A stretch of DNA of 64,000 nucleotides from Amoebidium appalachense (taxonomy: Eukaryota > Ichthyosporea): assembly GCA_963693365.1 (NCBI GenBank), contig CAVNZM010000004.1, positions 5,208,001-5,272,000 of the forward strand, written 5' to 3'. The position numbers and the translations under genes are program-made. Below the pieces are notes generated by a model. That model did no database searches, was not told the origin of the DNA, and saw only the letters and a program-made list of their open reading frames with translations. Of the stretch, positions 1 through 21,508 are shown in pieces (position 1 is the first letter of the stretch; the number at the start of each line of letters is the position of its first letter).

Positions 1-493
1 CTCTCTCCCTCCCTCCCTCCCTGCCTGCCTGCCTGCCTCTCTCTCGTGCGCGCTCTCTCTCTCTCTCTTCCCCTCCCCCCCCCTCCCCCCCCACTCCCCC
101 TCCGCCCCCCCCCCCCTTCTATGTGCATGTTCATGGCACACGTGAATAATGCCGGAGCATGTGTGTATGACTCGTCTTTATTTGTTCGATAGTTATACGG
201 AATGCAGCTGTTACAGGAACTCTCCCTCTTTCTCTTTGTGTTTGGTCTAGGTGGGTCTTTTTGTTGTTGTTGTTGTTGTTGTTGTTTTGTTTTTTTGCTT
301 TTTTTGTTTTTTTTGTTTGTTTTTTTTTTTTTTGGGGGGGGGGGGGGTATTTTCTTTTTTGTTCTCACAAGCTGAAAGTAGCTGGTTTGTTGATGTATGG
401 CACTTTCCCTTGAATTGGGACGCTTAACTTTGTAACTTTATATAAATAACTTTGAAGAGTAAACAATACTAACATATAACACGATGCTGGCAG
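1..493. other. Intron upstream of the TAF13 exon
   Basis: The stretch opens with CT/CCTG-rich simple sequence, C-runs around 65-115 and a TTG repeat (about 254-284) followed by T- and G-runs. It ends in the acceptor CTGGCAG just before 494. The N-terminal exon(s) of TAF13, which should carry the start of the histone fold, were not found here and probably lie upstream of the window. Confidence 0.6.
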
Positions 494-1142
494 ATGAAAA
501 AGGCGATGCAAGTTGCTGCACGACCGGGCAAGGTCAAGACGGAAGACCTTGTGTATCTGATTAGAAAGGACTCGAAGAAGTATGCAAGAACACAGGTCTG
601 CTAAAAAATGCTTGCTTGTGTATTGTGTGTGCGGGTGTGTGTGTGTGTGTGTGTGTGGGTAGGTTTGGATGGGTGGGTGGGTGGGTGGGTGGATGTGGGT
701 GGGTGTGCGTGTGTGCGTGTGCATGCGTGTGTATGTGTTGATGAGAAAGGGTGGAGGACGGGGCAAAGGGAAAGGGAAAGTGATGGGGGAAGGGGGGGGG
801 GGGGGGGGGGGGAGAGGGGGGAGTAACATGTTACTGTGTTTAGGTTTTTTGAACAGTTAAGGTGCAGAAGAATGTGTTGGGAGGACTAGAAAAGCTCTAT
901 TCTTTCTTCTTTTGCGGTTTTTTCTTTCTTCTTTCTTTCTTTTCTTTTCTTTTCTTTCTTTTTCTTTCTTTTTCTTTTTCTTTTTTTTTTTTTTTTTTTG
1001 GGGGGGGGGGGGGGGAGGGGAGGGGGGAGGGGGGGGAGGTAGCGTGCATTTTGTGTGCTTGCCTGGGTGTCTTGTGTGTATTTGGCGTGCTCCTTTAGTG
1101 TGATTGTTAGATTGCATGGGGCTAGCCAACTGGTAGTGCTCA

Positions 1143-1225
<83 letters not shown>

Positions 1226-1340
1226 AAAGCACGCACATACGTGGTTTCTTTCATGGTTTGGCAATCTTGTGTCACAGAAGTGTGGTTTCCCGCTCTCGCT
1301 CCCCCCTTGCGGTCTCCGTCCCTGCCTCTCCCTCCCTCTC

Positions 1341-1418
<78 letters not shown>

Positions 1419-1452
1419 CCTCCCTCCCCCCCCCCTCCCCCCCCCCCCCCCT

Positions 1453-1486
<34 letters not shown>

Positions 1487-1683
1487 CCTCCCCCTCCCCA
1501 CTTGTTCAATTCTTTGTGATTTGCCTATCAATTTCTAAATTGCTAATGCTGCATGTGCAGGAGTTGCTTTACATGGAGAAAGAAATTAAGGCGGCACGGA
1601 AGATTCTGGACGTGGACGGGGAGGCTGCCGAAGATGTCGGGGTGGAGTTGGAGGACATTGTGGGGGGGGAGGAGGCCGATTAG
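494..1683 (+). CDS. TAF13: TAF13, TFIID subunit 13 (C-terminal two exons, partial)
   Basis: TAF13 is a histone-fold subunit of the general transcription factor TFIID that pairs with TAF11 in the nucleus. Two exons are seen: 494-595 (34 codons) and 1561-1683 (40 codons plus TAG), joined in phase 0 by a GT-AG intron (596-1560). Exon one reads AMQVAARPGKVKTEDLVYLI then RKDSKKYART; this is the family signature (R-x-G-x-V-x-x-E-D-L-V-[FY]-L-I-R-K-D-x-[RK]-K-[YF]-A-R) covering the last histone-fold helices. Exon two gives ELLYMEKEIKAARKILD, matching the family's LL-x-M-x-E-x-[LI]-[KR]-x-A-R-K tail, then an acidic end (VELEDIVGGEEAD). The start is not in view: ATG 494 is internal and directly follows an acceptor. 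The intron carries (CA)n, (CT)n, and C- and G-runs. Identification rests on recalled family sequence. Confidence 0.86.
1148..1222. repeat. (CA)n microsatellite in TAF13 intron
   Basis: An almost pure CA dinucleotide tract of about 75 bp, followed at 1350-1490 by (CT)n and C-runs that lead towards the acceptor at 1560. The poly-His/Thr and poly-Cys/Val frames across it are artefacts. Confidence 0.95.
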
Positions 1684-1721
1684 TGTGTGTGTGTGTGTGT
1701 GTGTTGCGTGCGTGCGCGCGC

Positions 1722-1760
<39 letters not shown>

Positions 1761-1954
1761 TGTGCGCGCACGTGTGTATGTACGTGGGTGTGTGCATCGT
1801 GTGTGATGGTTCCGTGCCCCTGCCTGCGCCTGTGCCTGTGCCTGCCCGTGTTCCTGTGGAGACACACATGGCATTGTAATGGCTGTATACGGGTTTGGTG
1901 AAAGTGGAAATGGGTGTAATGATGGAATGGGGAAACGGATAGGGAAGAGGAGGG

Positions 1955-1999
<45 letters not shown>

Positions 2000-2435
2000 T
2001 TGAAATGGTAAACTGCCGCCAGCGATTTTGGTGATTGCAACATATCTTAGTGGCAAATTACAGTGCAGGAACAATTTCAAGGTTGTGTTCGGGATTTGTA
2101 ATCGTATGAAACTGTAACCTCGGTCTTGTTTTGCTCGTTGAATATCTAATTTGCGGCAACTGAATGAATGTGTAACCACCAGCCACAGATTATGGACAGT
2201 TTCTGAACTGATGTGAAAAGTAACATCATGCATATGTACAGCAGTAAACTGCAGCTGCTCGTTATATGTGACGGTGATAATGTGGAAGGCAGTGAATGAC
2301 ACGCTCCTTGCTTTTCTCTGCGATGGTTCGTTTCACTACTATGCTTTCGTAATGTATGAATGACTTCTAGATCATAAAAAGCAAATAAAGTGTACCGATC
2401 AAAAAAAATGCTCGTGTAAAGAACAGCCAACAGCC

Positions 2436-2532
<97 letters not shown>

Positions 2533-2972
2533 GACCCACCCATAAGGACCCATGCCCTCATCTCTAGCTCTCTGAGTCCCAGCAGTGAGAAACAAACTCT
2601 AAAGTTCAGATCTTGTGTAACAAGAGCTCGAGCACATGTAACAACGCCTGGCTCACCCGTTTTCATAGTATGAATGTAGTCTGATCGAAATAGGGCATAT
2701 TGCTTGCTCCCCATATTAATTCCAACTTTAAGGTATATTGCTCATGAATTGTTTCTCTTTGCGCGCCGAAACTTCCCTTGCTGCAGGCACGCCGTGATAT
2801 CTTGCAAGAAAAGAAAGAAAGAAAGATAGATAAATCTGTTACCGTTCCACGACAGCTGCAGAAGTAACTAACTCCCATGCCTCTCCTGCCTCTAGCCTAA
2901 GATATGTACACGGGCTGTCTGATGCTTCACGGATAGCCCACGATATTGTGACAATCCTCTCCCCTTCCCTCC

Positions 2973-3009
<37 letters not shown>

Positions 3010-3453
3010 CCCCACCACAAAAGAAAAAAAGAAAAGAAAAGAGAAAAAGCCCTGAGAAACTTTCGAAAGAAGAAAAAGGCGAAAGGGAAACTTCCGGAAA
3101 TGGCCCACACAGCATATATACACCCACACACACAAGCGCTTCACATGTGGGACAGTTCCTCTCCCCCCTCTCCCCCCCTCTCTCCACACACACACATCCT
3201 CTCTAGCTCATCCCACGCGAACATTTTAGTTCCCTCCTTTACGTTTGTAGCCAAATGTCTTTTGAGCTACACAGCCACAGGCAATACTAAGCTCCTAGTA
3301 TAGGCCACTCTTGCAGACTCAGCCCAACAAAAAAAAAAATTCGAAACTTGCCTTGAACTTTTGGGTCGATAATAAGTGCGTAAATAAGAACGACTTGCGC
3401 GAAACATGACCACACGTGCATATGACAAGTAACTGATCATTCTATATGTAATA
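1684..3453. other. Intergenic: TAF13 3' region and simple repeats
   Basis: Contains (TG)n/(CG) alternating purine-pyrimidine sequence at 1684-1775, a G-run of about 50 at 1949-1998, a C-run at 2439-2487 followed by (CA)n and A-run, and a C-run at 2977-3007. A canonical AATAAA at 2384-2389 could end the TAF13 transcript. No protein-coding signal was found on either strand apart from the adjoining minus-strand gene. Confidence 0.5.
2384..2389 (+). terminator. Candidate TAF13 polyadenylation signal
   Basis: AATAAA about 700 nt after the TAF13 stop codon, the first canonical signal on the plus strand after the gene. It is assigned by position only. Confidence 0.4.
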
Positions 3454-4377
3454 TTAATCATTCCATGCGGAATATGTTGTAGCAAAATCCGGGTCTGTTG
3501 CCTGAGCCTCTACCGTCATCAAACCGAGTGCACGTGACTGGGCCTCCCCCCCCACAGTGACCGCCTTCACCACATCCACAACCGCTGCAGCCGCCGTGCG
3601 AACCAGCCCAGCCCCCTGCATGCCCCTTTCACTCTCGGACGATGCTTCGGGTGGGCGCTGGGAGGTTGTTTGGGCAACGGCAATGTCTTCGGTGCTGCAG
3701 AGAGAAATTTATGGGCGTTAGGTTAGAGTATGTGCGCTGGTAATTACATCACGCGGTTATTCGCGGCTTCGAACTATACACTGTGGCTATTTTTGAGGCG
3801 TGCTAAAATTTATCACACTGAAAGCTTGAACAGTGATGAAAATCCAAAACCAAAAATTTACACCACCATGATATTATCATATTGATTCATAGCTAATAGT
3901 ATGCATAGCCCAGGGGGTTTAAAAATTTGCCCCAGCCTTGCTGCCGGGGATGAAACAAGTACTAGGGTTTGATTTGGCATGAAGCCACGGTATACATACG
4001 AGCAAATAATGGCAACGTACATTGACTTCTATATCACTGAGAGAAGGCCTTGAAGTTCAATAATTATATTGTAAGTTGATCCAAAAGCGGGTGGGAATTA
4101 CAAAGTGGATCGCAAGGAGCTCGATGGAAAATTTTTATGTCAACTGTGCGGCGTGCAGTTTCTTGCAAAAACGTTTCTTTTGGGAAGGTGGTGGTGGCAG
4201 TGGTGGGTTTTCTTATCTTCCCTTTCGTTCTTTCCCGCTTTCTTCTTTTTTTCCCCTTCCCTTTTCTTTTCCAAGTTCTGGTTTTTCTTTTACGAAGTTA
4301 TTTTTCAGAATATTTTCTTTTCTTTTTTCTTTTCTTCTCCTGCTTTTCTCTCTTTCTTTCTTTCTTTCTTTCTTTCT

Positions 4378-4419
<42 letters not shown>

Positions 4420-4801
4420 TTTTTTTTTTTTCCCCCCCGAAAAAGAGGGGGGGGGGGGGGGGGGAAAGGGGGGAGAGGGGGAATGAAGCGACTTACACAA
4501 CAGCGAACTTTCCACCCAATCCAGCCATATGCAGTGCAACTCCACCCGTTGCGACATGTGTTGCAGTGTGACATTTTCCCCTGCCTTTATCTTCTTCGTT
4601 CTTTTGTTTTCCTTCCGCATTTGCTATCTCCTTTTGGTGTCCGGGGGCTCCCAGAGGAGGTCCTTCAACGGGGAGAGGGAGCCCACAGTAGAATTTCTTT
4701 GTGTGGGCCTCTGCTGCGGCGCTGGCAACGAGTTCGGGTTCGAATTCGCCCAGCAGGCCGGAGTACTTGTTGATGTCTTCGAGTCTGTTTTCTTCCTCCA
4801 T
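3454..4801 (-). CDS. Unrecognised two-exon gene, divergent from ROGDI
   Basis: On the minus strand, ATG 4801 opens a frame that runs to 4497 (101 codons plus two bases) and ends at a strong donor GTAAGT (4496-4491). An acceptor CTCTCTGCAG before 3694 resumes the frame in the correct phase and runs to a TAA at 3456-3454, giving about 181 residues. The N-terminus is acidic (MEEENRLEDINKYSGLLGEF). The middle is G/A/H-rich, and the C-terminal exon contains an Ala/Val helix-like stretch (LVRTAAAAVVDVVKAV) and ends TTYSAWND. No domain is recognised. A second donor at ACG|GTAGAG inside exon two could shorten the C-terminus. The intron (3695-4496) holds (TTTC)n, a C-run and a G-run. A likely non-coding first exon lies upstream near 5097-5150. 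The phase match and codon-like composition support a real gene; the function is unknown. Confidence 0.55.
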
Positions 4802-4880
4802 TTTTGTTTCTGTTCTTAGGTTTCGTGGCTTTTTTTTTTTTTTTTTTTTTTTTTTTGGTTAATTTTGGTTTCTGCCTCGT

Positions 4881-4882
<2 letters not shown>

Positions 4883-4961
<79 letters not shown>
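4883..4961. repeat. (GT)n microsatellite
   Basis: A pure GT tract of about 79 bp in the presumed 5' intron of the minus-strand gene, preceded by a T-run at 4830-4856. Confidence 0.95.
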
Positions 4962-4964
<3 letters not shown>

Positions 4965-5096
4965 CCACCGAGGAAAAGGAGAAAAAAACGGGTGTGGTCA
5001 CAAAAAGGACAACGTTAACGTACGCGTGACCCAGACACTACTACTTAATTTCAGGAAAATAAAAGCAGCAGATATGGTGGACGTTGTGGTCATTAC

Positions 5097-5150
5097 CTGC
5101 CTGCACACAGAGTTTTCCCCAGCCGTGTGCAATTGAAACTCGTTTTCTGT
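5097..5150 (-). other. Candidate 5' UTR exon of the 3.5-4.8 kb minus-strand gene
   Basis: On the minus strand the sequence GTGTGCAGGCAG is followed by GTAATG, a good donor, and an acceptor CCTAAG lies 13 bases before ATG 4801. The intervening intron holds a (GT)n tract (4883-4961 on plus) and a T-run. The exon's 5' edge (transcription start) cannot be fixed from sequence. Confidence 0.35.
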
Positions 5151-5950
5151 TCGTTTTTTTGACTCTCGAATTCGTTCTTCAAACAGTTTGTCTCACTTGG
5201 GCACCACTGTAATATGCATATGTTCCAGAAACCAAACTTCGGCTCTCTTTCCCCTTAATAGTCGGGAGAATCCTCGTGCTGAAAAAGAAAGGAAGAACTT
5301 GGCTGCATAAGCCACTATTTATACCTTTGTGACCCATGACATGTGCACGCACATTATGACTTCATCTCTTGGCTTCCTGGGATCCGGGCGACCACTCATA
5401 GTGCTTAGGCTTACTGACAGGTACTGTCAGGCAGGCAGAGACGAGCAGCCCCCGCATACTATCCCCCGCATGGGCCAGATCTGATGACGCCAAATAGATT
5501 TGAGTCCCGTACTTGCCATATATGGTTATTTAGGCCATCTATTTGTCGATTTTGCGTAAATATCATTCATTTGTGAGCCACCCCAGGGCAGCCCCACATT
5601 GAAAAGCCATCGTTGTGTCAGCACTGGTGTGATATGTGTATGCATGTCACGTTGAGTTTTCGAAAGCTTTGTCGAAGTCTGAGCGAATCAGGCGCTGAAC
5701 ACGGATTCTCGATATGAATTGTTCTTACTTATACCAGCAGAAAAATATCCCCTTGCGCTGCGAACTTCTATGAACAGAGCCTAGAGATGTAGGCCCTTTC
5801 TTTCACCTGTCCAGTTACAGTAACTCACTGACTTTTGGCCAAAGAAGCAAGTAAAACGAGAACTCGTGAGTTGTGTGTGACCTTTAAACCCTCTTACACA
5901 AACCCCAACCTTACTCTTACTTTCCTGTTTGAGAGCTTCCAGTTTGAAAC
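5151..5950. other. Divergent intergenic region (likely bidirectional promoter of ROGDI and the minus-strand gene)
   Basis: About 800 bp of balanced-composition, almost repeat-free DNA between the presumed first exon of the minus-strand gene and the ROGDI ATG, in contrast to the repeat-laden flanks. It is the natural place for both promoters. No TATA box or other core element could be assigned with confidence. Confidence 0.4.
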
Positions 5951-14957
<9,007 letters not shown>

Positions 14958-15102
14958 TTTCCTAATGAAAAATGCAGTGAATTTATTATAATGCCAGTGG
15001 CTGCATGCCGATAGGTGAAAGTTTGCCTTGTGTTGTGAAATTCTGATTCCTGGTGGCGACCCTGGTGGAAATTTGGCATTACAGGAACTAATTTTATATG
15101 TA

Positions 15103-15108
15103 ATTAAA
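15103..15108 (+). terminator. Candidate ROGDI polyadenylation signal (variant)
   Basis: ATTAAA, the commonest variant hexamer, 146 nt after the ROGDI stop. A canonical AATAAA lies farther downstream at 15552-15557. Assigned by position only. Confidence 0.35.
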
Positions 15109-16372
15109 GGAATATCTGTTCACTTACTGATGTGCGCATGTAGTGATACATAAATATTTAGGATTTTTCTTCATGGTATATCTAGTGGATGTATAACTAA
15201 AGTGAAGGGCCTGGCGTGGTTGTTTGAGCCTTATGAAGTTCGAAATGGAAATTTTGCCAGAGCTTGATCCGATAAGGGCGTGGTGGCGGGGTTACTGATA
15301 TCTTCGATATACATATACAGAGGCGTGATTGCATATAATGAAATCAAAAAGTATTTCTGGCCGTTTGGACCAAACAATGGAGGCGTGGTGGTGTTTTTTT
15401 TTGTTTTTTTTTTTCTTTTTTTCCCGGGGGGTTGGGGGAGAGGTGGGGGGGGGGATTAATTGGAAGAAAGGATGCCTGTGTTGATAATGCTATTGAAAAA
15501 TGATGGTTGATACACCTTCAATATACACCGACAACGAGATTCGGACATCATAATAAATGAAGTCGTGCAGTTGTGTTGTGTCGGTGTATATCTATCGATT
15601 TGCTCAGGCCCAGTTTATCTGAAACTCGATTTTTTTTTTTACCCGAACGAGAACTAACCAGAAGGCCAGAGGCCGGACTCCTGAGTCCATTATAGGTTTC
15701 AGATTGATTAATATTATGTGGGCGGGTGTATATATTGGATATTCAATGTCAGGTTGTCGGCATGGCAATGAAAGAAAACAATGTAACTACAGGATACCGC
15801 ACGCACACAAGCACGCAACGCACGCACACGCACATGCACAGACACAAACATACACAATTTATCTACATATTCATCCACATGCACAAACCAATAACCAGGC
15901 ACACACGTGTGAGAATGCAGTTCGTATACATACATGCTGATATGTGGGCTTTGGAACGTTCATTTATACACGCTACACGATGAACAAGCTCCCCCGTAAA
16001 CACGCATACGAACTATTTTGATGTAACTATGTACAGCCCGATCTGTAGAATGTAATATACTATTGTATAAGAAAACAAAAGAAGTAGGAATCTAGTAGGG
16101 TCTTTTGGGGCTTGAGGCTTAGGGCAGCGGTGCTCAATATACTATAATACAGGAGGTTAAAACAAAGGTTTGTGCGTGTTGCCATGGGGGGGGGGGGGGG
16201 GGGGGGGGTGGGGGGGAGGAGTGAAAAGGGGAGGGGGAGGGGAGGGGGAGGGGGGAGGTGAAGGAGTGAGCTAGGGGGGGGGGGGGAGGGGGAGGGGGGG
16301 GAGGTGGAGGAGTGAGACGGGGGGAGGGGGGGGGAGGGGGAGGGGGGGAGATGGAGGCCTAGGAGTGAGAAA

Positions 16373-16419
<47 letters not shown>

Positions 16420-16509
16420 GGAGGATCCAGGGAGGCCTGGGCCCCGGAGGGACAGGGGCCTTGGTAGATGATTTGGGCGAAAAAACACAGAGGGAAATGC
16501 ACGGTGGCA

Positions 16510-16552
<43 letters not shown>

Positions 16553-16841
16553 ATAGCCTATCATGTGTGCCAGTTAGCATGTGGGCATGTGTGCATTTTT
16601 GAAGCGCTCAGGGACGGGGGGGAAGGGAAGAGGGGTGGGAGGGAGGAGAGAGAGGGGGGGGTGAAGGCCTTGGGGGGAAAAGGGCGGGCGGGAAGGGGGG
16701 GGGGGGGGGGATAGGATTGTCCGCTGACGGTTTCTCTTTGATAGTGTCCCCCCTTGCACCTCTCCAACCCCGCAACCCCCAATATTTGTGCATTGATTAC
16801 GCATTATTTGCTCGTTTTCTCTCCGTGTGGCCGTCTGCCTT

Positions 16842-16876
<35 letters not shown>

Positions 16877-17428
16877 TGCCTCCACCCCTCCCCCCCATCC
16901 CCCCCCCCTTCCCCCGAAGAAAAGAGTTTAAAAAAACACCAACATAGGGAAGAGGTGCAAATCGCAGTTGATACTTAAGTCGTGCTTGTCAGCTTTATTC
17001 ATGTATATTTGATTATTCGTGCATATTGACAAACTCTATTCCTGTTTATTCATGCGTGAAATTGTGGAATATATGCCTGTGTATTCGTGAAAGCCCACAG
17101 CACAGTTTCAGTTTACATTTCTTAATATTAACAAAACGTCAAGGTTAATCCTTGAAGTTAGTGCACATGAACACAACACAGATTCCTTAATAGCCTTGAA
17201 TAGCAGTGACCACATATTCTTCAACAAACCCTACATCATCATTTGATAATAAAAAAGACAAACAAACAAAAGAAAACCATCCAGGAAGGCCCCGGTGCGA
17301 GAGCTGAGGCTTTTCTTTTTTTTTTTTTAAGTTTAAGTTTTTATGCCATCCCAATCCCCTCTATCCTGCCATCCCAATCCCCTCTCCCCCCTTCCCCTTC
17401 TCCCCCCCCCCCCCCCCCCCCAATAAAC

Positions 17429-17516
<88 letters not shown>

Positions 17517-17938
17517 TTTCCCCAGCTGATCTACCTGCCCTTACTAGACTCATAGGAGGACGTGTTTGTTTTTCAGTATTGTTATTAATAATATTATTTT
17601 TAATCTTAGTTTATTTTGATCACATTTCCATGGGTTTTCCAGGTATGATGCCCTTCCCCCCCCCCCCCCCCCCCCCCCCCCCTTCCCCCCTTGCCTTCCC
17701 CTCCAACCCCCTCCCACCCCCCCCCCCCCACCCCCCTTGCCGCCCTCTCTCAAAACACACACACACACTCACAAACCCAAACCCAGCACCCATCCTGACC
17801 CACCTTGCACCTTGGCAGTTCCCATTCGAACTCACTAAGGCCCATGTCGGGGAGCCCACCCCTCACTTCTTGCCCCCCCCCCCCCCCCCCCCCCCCCTCC
17901 CTCCTTGGTCGTCAATCATGTCACGTTGCAGGATGAAG

Positions 17939-17944
17939 GTGTGT

Positions 17945-18019
<75 letters not shown>

Positions 18020-18064
18020 TGTGTCTGTATGTGTGTGTGTGTGTGTGTGTGTGCGTGTGTTTGT

Positions 18065-18130
<66 letters not shown>
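17939..18130. repeat. (GT)n microsatellite
   Basis: About 190 bp of GT repeat with TTTGT/CTGTA interruptions around 18016-18070. Confidence 0.95.
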
Positions 18131-18131
<1 letters not shown>

Positions 18132-18216
18132 TGTGTGTGTGCCAGTGTATGTGTGTGAGTGTGTGTATGCGTGCGCGCGCGATCGGAGTGCGCATGTGTG
18201 TCTGTGTGACGGAGAG

Positions 18217-18344
18217 GGTGTACCTTGTACGCGGATTAGTAAACTACTAGCACTTCAGCGCATTTTATCTCGTGACTATCCAAACCTACACAGACTATCT
18301 CGTGGTGCTCAGGCCCAACCCCAGAAGGCACAAATACGGATGCT
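18217..18344 (+). CDS. Candidate internal exon, unknown gene
   Basis: An open stretch between an AG (18215-18216) and a strong donor GTGAGT at 18345. In frame 0 it reads PCTRISKLLALQRILSRDY followed by PNLHRLSRGAQAQPQKAQ and IRML, a composition quite unlike the surrounding repeats. The acceptor has a TG-rich rather than pyrimidine-rich lead. No continuation exon with matching phase was proved. The terminal exon at 22265-22360 might belong to the same gene. Family not recognised. Confidence 0.3.
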
Positions 18345-19182
18345 GTGAGTCAGGTAGCACTACTGCCACCGAAATTGCACCAGAGCCTAAACCTGTGCTG
18401 CATTGGTAGTTTTATCCGGACAGTTGGATATGACGGGTGAAATTTCGAAAATCTAACGGTGGAGATTTGATTATTCAAGTTACCTACCGTGAAATCGGTA
18501 TGCCGGATACTCGAACGGACAATGACGATCCCAAAGTTTTATTCAAAATTGCTACCATTCCTCCTCTCCCTCTTCCCCTCCTCTTCTCTCTGTTCCAGAG
18601 AAAGAGGCAAACATCACCAAACTGTTATATGGAAGATTTCTCACGCGTATTAGGAACCCTTTATCTTCGTGTGGATGAGAGCCTCCCCCCTCCTCATCCC
18701 CCCCTCCCTCCCCCCCTCTCCCCCCCCCCCCCCCCCCCCCGGGTCCCCCATTTTCCCTTTCATTTTTCGTCGCGACAAGCAAATATGCCCCCCCTCCCCC
18801 ATCCCCCTTCCCGTCAAGAGAGACATTTTATATGTCATCTGCGGCTATCCCGTCGCTGGTTCTCATATTAATGAAGAGACATCTAAAATTGACTGAACCC
18901 CCCTCTACCCCCTCCCCCCTCCCCCTCCCCCCACCCCCCCCATCCCCACCCCACCACCCCAACCTCTTCGGAATCCCTTCCTCTGGCTGCTTTTCCCTTT
19001 CTATTTGCTATCGTGCACCCCGTTCAATGACCATCCGATAATCACCCCTCCCTCTCTCCCTCCCTCCACCCCCCTCAAACCCCCCCCCCCCCCCCCCCCA
19101 CCCCCCCCCAAAATAAAAAATACAGCCACACATACACACACTCTCTCTCTCCCTCAAACACACGCACACACACACACACACA

Positions 19183-19223
<41 letters not shown>

Positions 19224-19229
19224 CCCCCC

Positions 19230-19265
<36 letters not shown>

Positions 19266-19269
19266 ACAG

Positions 19270-19303
<34 letters not shown>

Positions 19304-19318
19304 GCGCGCGCACACACA

Positions 19319-20244
19319 CACACACAAAGGCATATAACACACACAGACACTTTCTTTCTCCCAACGGTTCCTCCCCTCACTAACTTAGCACAAGTATGTT
19401 CCGTCATAGCTTTAACTTCCTCTTGCACTTTCCTCCCCGCTTCCCACCCACTCCCCTCTCCCCCCCCCCCCCCCCCCTCTCTGTCTCTCTCTGTCTCCCC
19501 CTCCCCCCCCTCCCCTCCTCCCTCCTCCCCCTCCCGCTATCCACTTTGGTGTTCTCTGGCTCAATACGGCAACTTCACACTCAAATTGATTCATAGACGA
19601 GGTTCGCTACTTGTTGACACACAGGCCTAAGCTGTGCCCTGTGTTGGTATGTGTTCCTGAACCCTAGCCTCACTGCCTCATGATTAAGTGTTCAAAGTTT
19701 GTTTTTAGTTTTACTTTTGGTGTTCATTTTAATTTTAATCAAGGTATTGAGAGGTTGGGGGCGGCGGGGGGGGGGGGGGGGGGGAGGGGGGAGGGGGTGG
19801 GGAGGGGGGGAGGAGGGCGGGGGAAGGGGGGGGGGGGGAGGGTTCGGTAAGGTCCAACAAAATGAGCCAAGGATGGTATGGTGAAAGAGCCTTGGGGCAT
19901 TTTTTTTATATATAATTTAATTTCTTTTTTACAACTTAAATATTTCTATAACTTGAGGGAAACCATCTATGGCAAAAAAGGAACAACGGGGTAGAGGGGG
20001 ATTGGAGTTGGGGTAGGAGGGGGGGGGCCAGGGGAGGGTAGGGGTGAAGGAAAGGGGATAGGATCCGAGGCTAAGGGCTTGGGCGCCCCGGGAAGGGGGG
20101 GGGGGGGGGAGGGGGGGAAGAGGGAGGGGGGGGGGGGAGGGGGAGGGGGGTGGACAGAGGAGGGAGGGGGAGGGGGGAAGGGGGGCTGTCACTGTCGAAG
20201 CCATTTAGGGAAGAATTGAGAAACTGGAGGGCGACTGTGCATGC

Positions 20245-20328
<84 letters not shown>

Positions 20329-20814
20329 AAGACATGTAACACACAAATACACCTTCTTTCTCCATTCGGTTCCTCGCCTCACTAACTTAGCACATATATA
20401 TTCCATCACTGAGCTTCAACTTCCTCTTGCAACTTCCTCCCCCCCCCCCCCCCACCCCCCCACCCCCACCCCCCTCCCCCCTCCCCCCTCCCCCCTCCCC
20501 CTCGCCCCCCTCTTCTTCCCCCCCCCCCCTCCCTCCCCACCACCATCACCCCATTTGGTGTTTTCTTGTTCAATTCCACAACTTGACACTTTGATTGATT
20601 CATAGATAAGGTTCCTTAATTGCTGCCCCACAGTTTTAAGCCGTGCGCTGTGGTGGCATTTTTCTGGGCCCGGCCGTGGAGTGTACTACTCAATGGTTCA
20701 GCGTTTTCTTCCAGATTTCAACGGTTTGTATTTTTTTCTGGTTTCACTTTCAAACTTCTAAGTTATTTATGATAGTATTCAATTCTTATTATAGTATATA
20801 TATCTTAGACATAT

Positions 20815-20908
<94 letters not shown>

Positions 20909-20933
20909 TTATTAATGCTTTCTTTTTCTTTTT

Positions 20934-20980
<47 letters not shown>

Positions 20981-21070
20981 GGGGGGGGGGGGGGGGGGGG
21001 GTCCGAAGATACGATAAAACGAGCCAAGGATGGTACGCTGAAAGAGCACTAGATCGACTTTCTTACCAAA
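19319..21070. repeat. Diverged tandem duplication of about 1 kb (two units)
   Basis: Unit A (about 19319-20215) and unit B (about 20322-21070) share a series of blocks in the same order: a (CA)n lead; CTTTCTTCTCC then GGTTCCTC.CCTCACTAACTTAGCACA; a C-run; TTTGGTGTT.TCT.G.TCAAT then GATTCATAGA.GAGGTTC; a G-run; and GAGCCAAGGATGGTA.G.TGAAAGAGC. Unit B carries an extra (CA)n at 20817-20907. Similarity outside simple repeats looks roughly 75-85 percent by eye. No gene is supported in either unit. Confidence 0.7.
20817..20907. repeat. (CA)n microsatellite
   Basis: About 90 bp of uninterrupted CA, followed by a T-run and a G-run of about 55. Confidence 0.95.
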
Positions 21071-21248
21071 ACAGGGGCTGTCATCTAGGGCAGCATAGGG
21101 AACATGGGGTAGCAGGGGGGTTGGTGTACGTTGGATTTGAGGAGGGGAGGGCCTTGGGAGGGGGGGGGGGGGGGGTGAGCGTGTGCACGTGTGTATGTCT
21201 GCACGCGTGTGTGTGTGGCGCCACACATGTACACCCTTGGCGCTGTTC

Positions 21249-21297
<49 letters not shown>

Positions 21298-21316
21298 GTG
21301 TGCGTGTGTGTGCGTG

Positions 21317-21356
<40 letters not shown>

Positions 21357-21419
21357 TGAGTGAGTGAGTGTGTGTGTGTGTGTGTGTGTTAAGAACTTTG
21401 TGTGTGCGTGCCACCGTGT

Positions 21420-21508
<89 letters not shown>

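Larger units (their letters stand above)
14958..18216. other. Downstream of ROGDI: 3' UTR, then repeats without supported genes
   Basis: 15000-16150 is moderately AT-rich, single-copy-looking DNA (ROGDI 3' UTR and beyond). 16190-16420 is G-rich ((GGGGAGG)n-like) with a G-run of about 40 near 16378, followed by (GT)n at 16513-16551. 16960-17300 is plain sequence. (CA)n flanked by C-runs lies at 17430-17515. The acceptor-like CTTGGCAG at 17818 and the ATG at 17918 were noted but do not build a convincing exon. Confidence 0.4.

Noticed and set aside
18552-18782. Minus-strand segment with an RRM-like string (RVRNLPYN)
   Set aside because: Only one motif-like string in a G-rich translation; no RNP1 motif or fold around it. 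The plus strand here is also only partly open.
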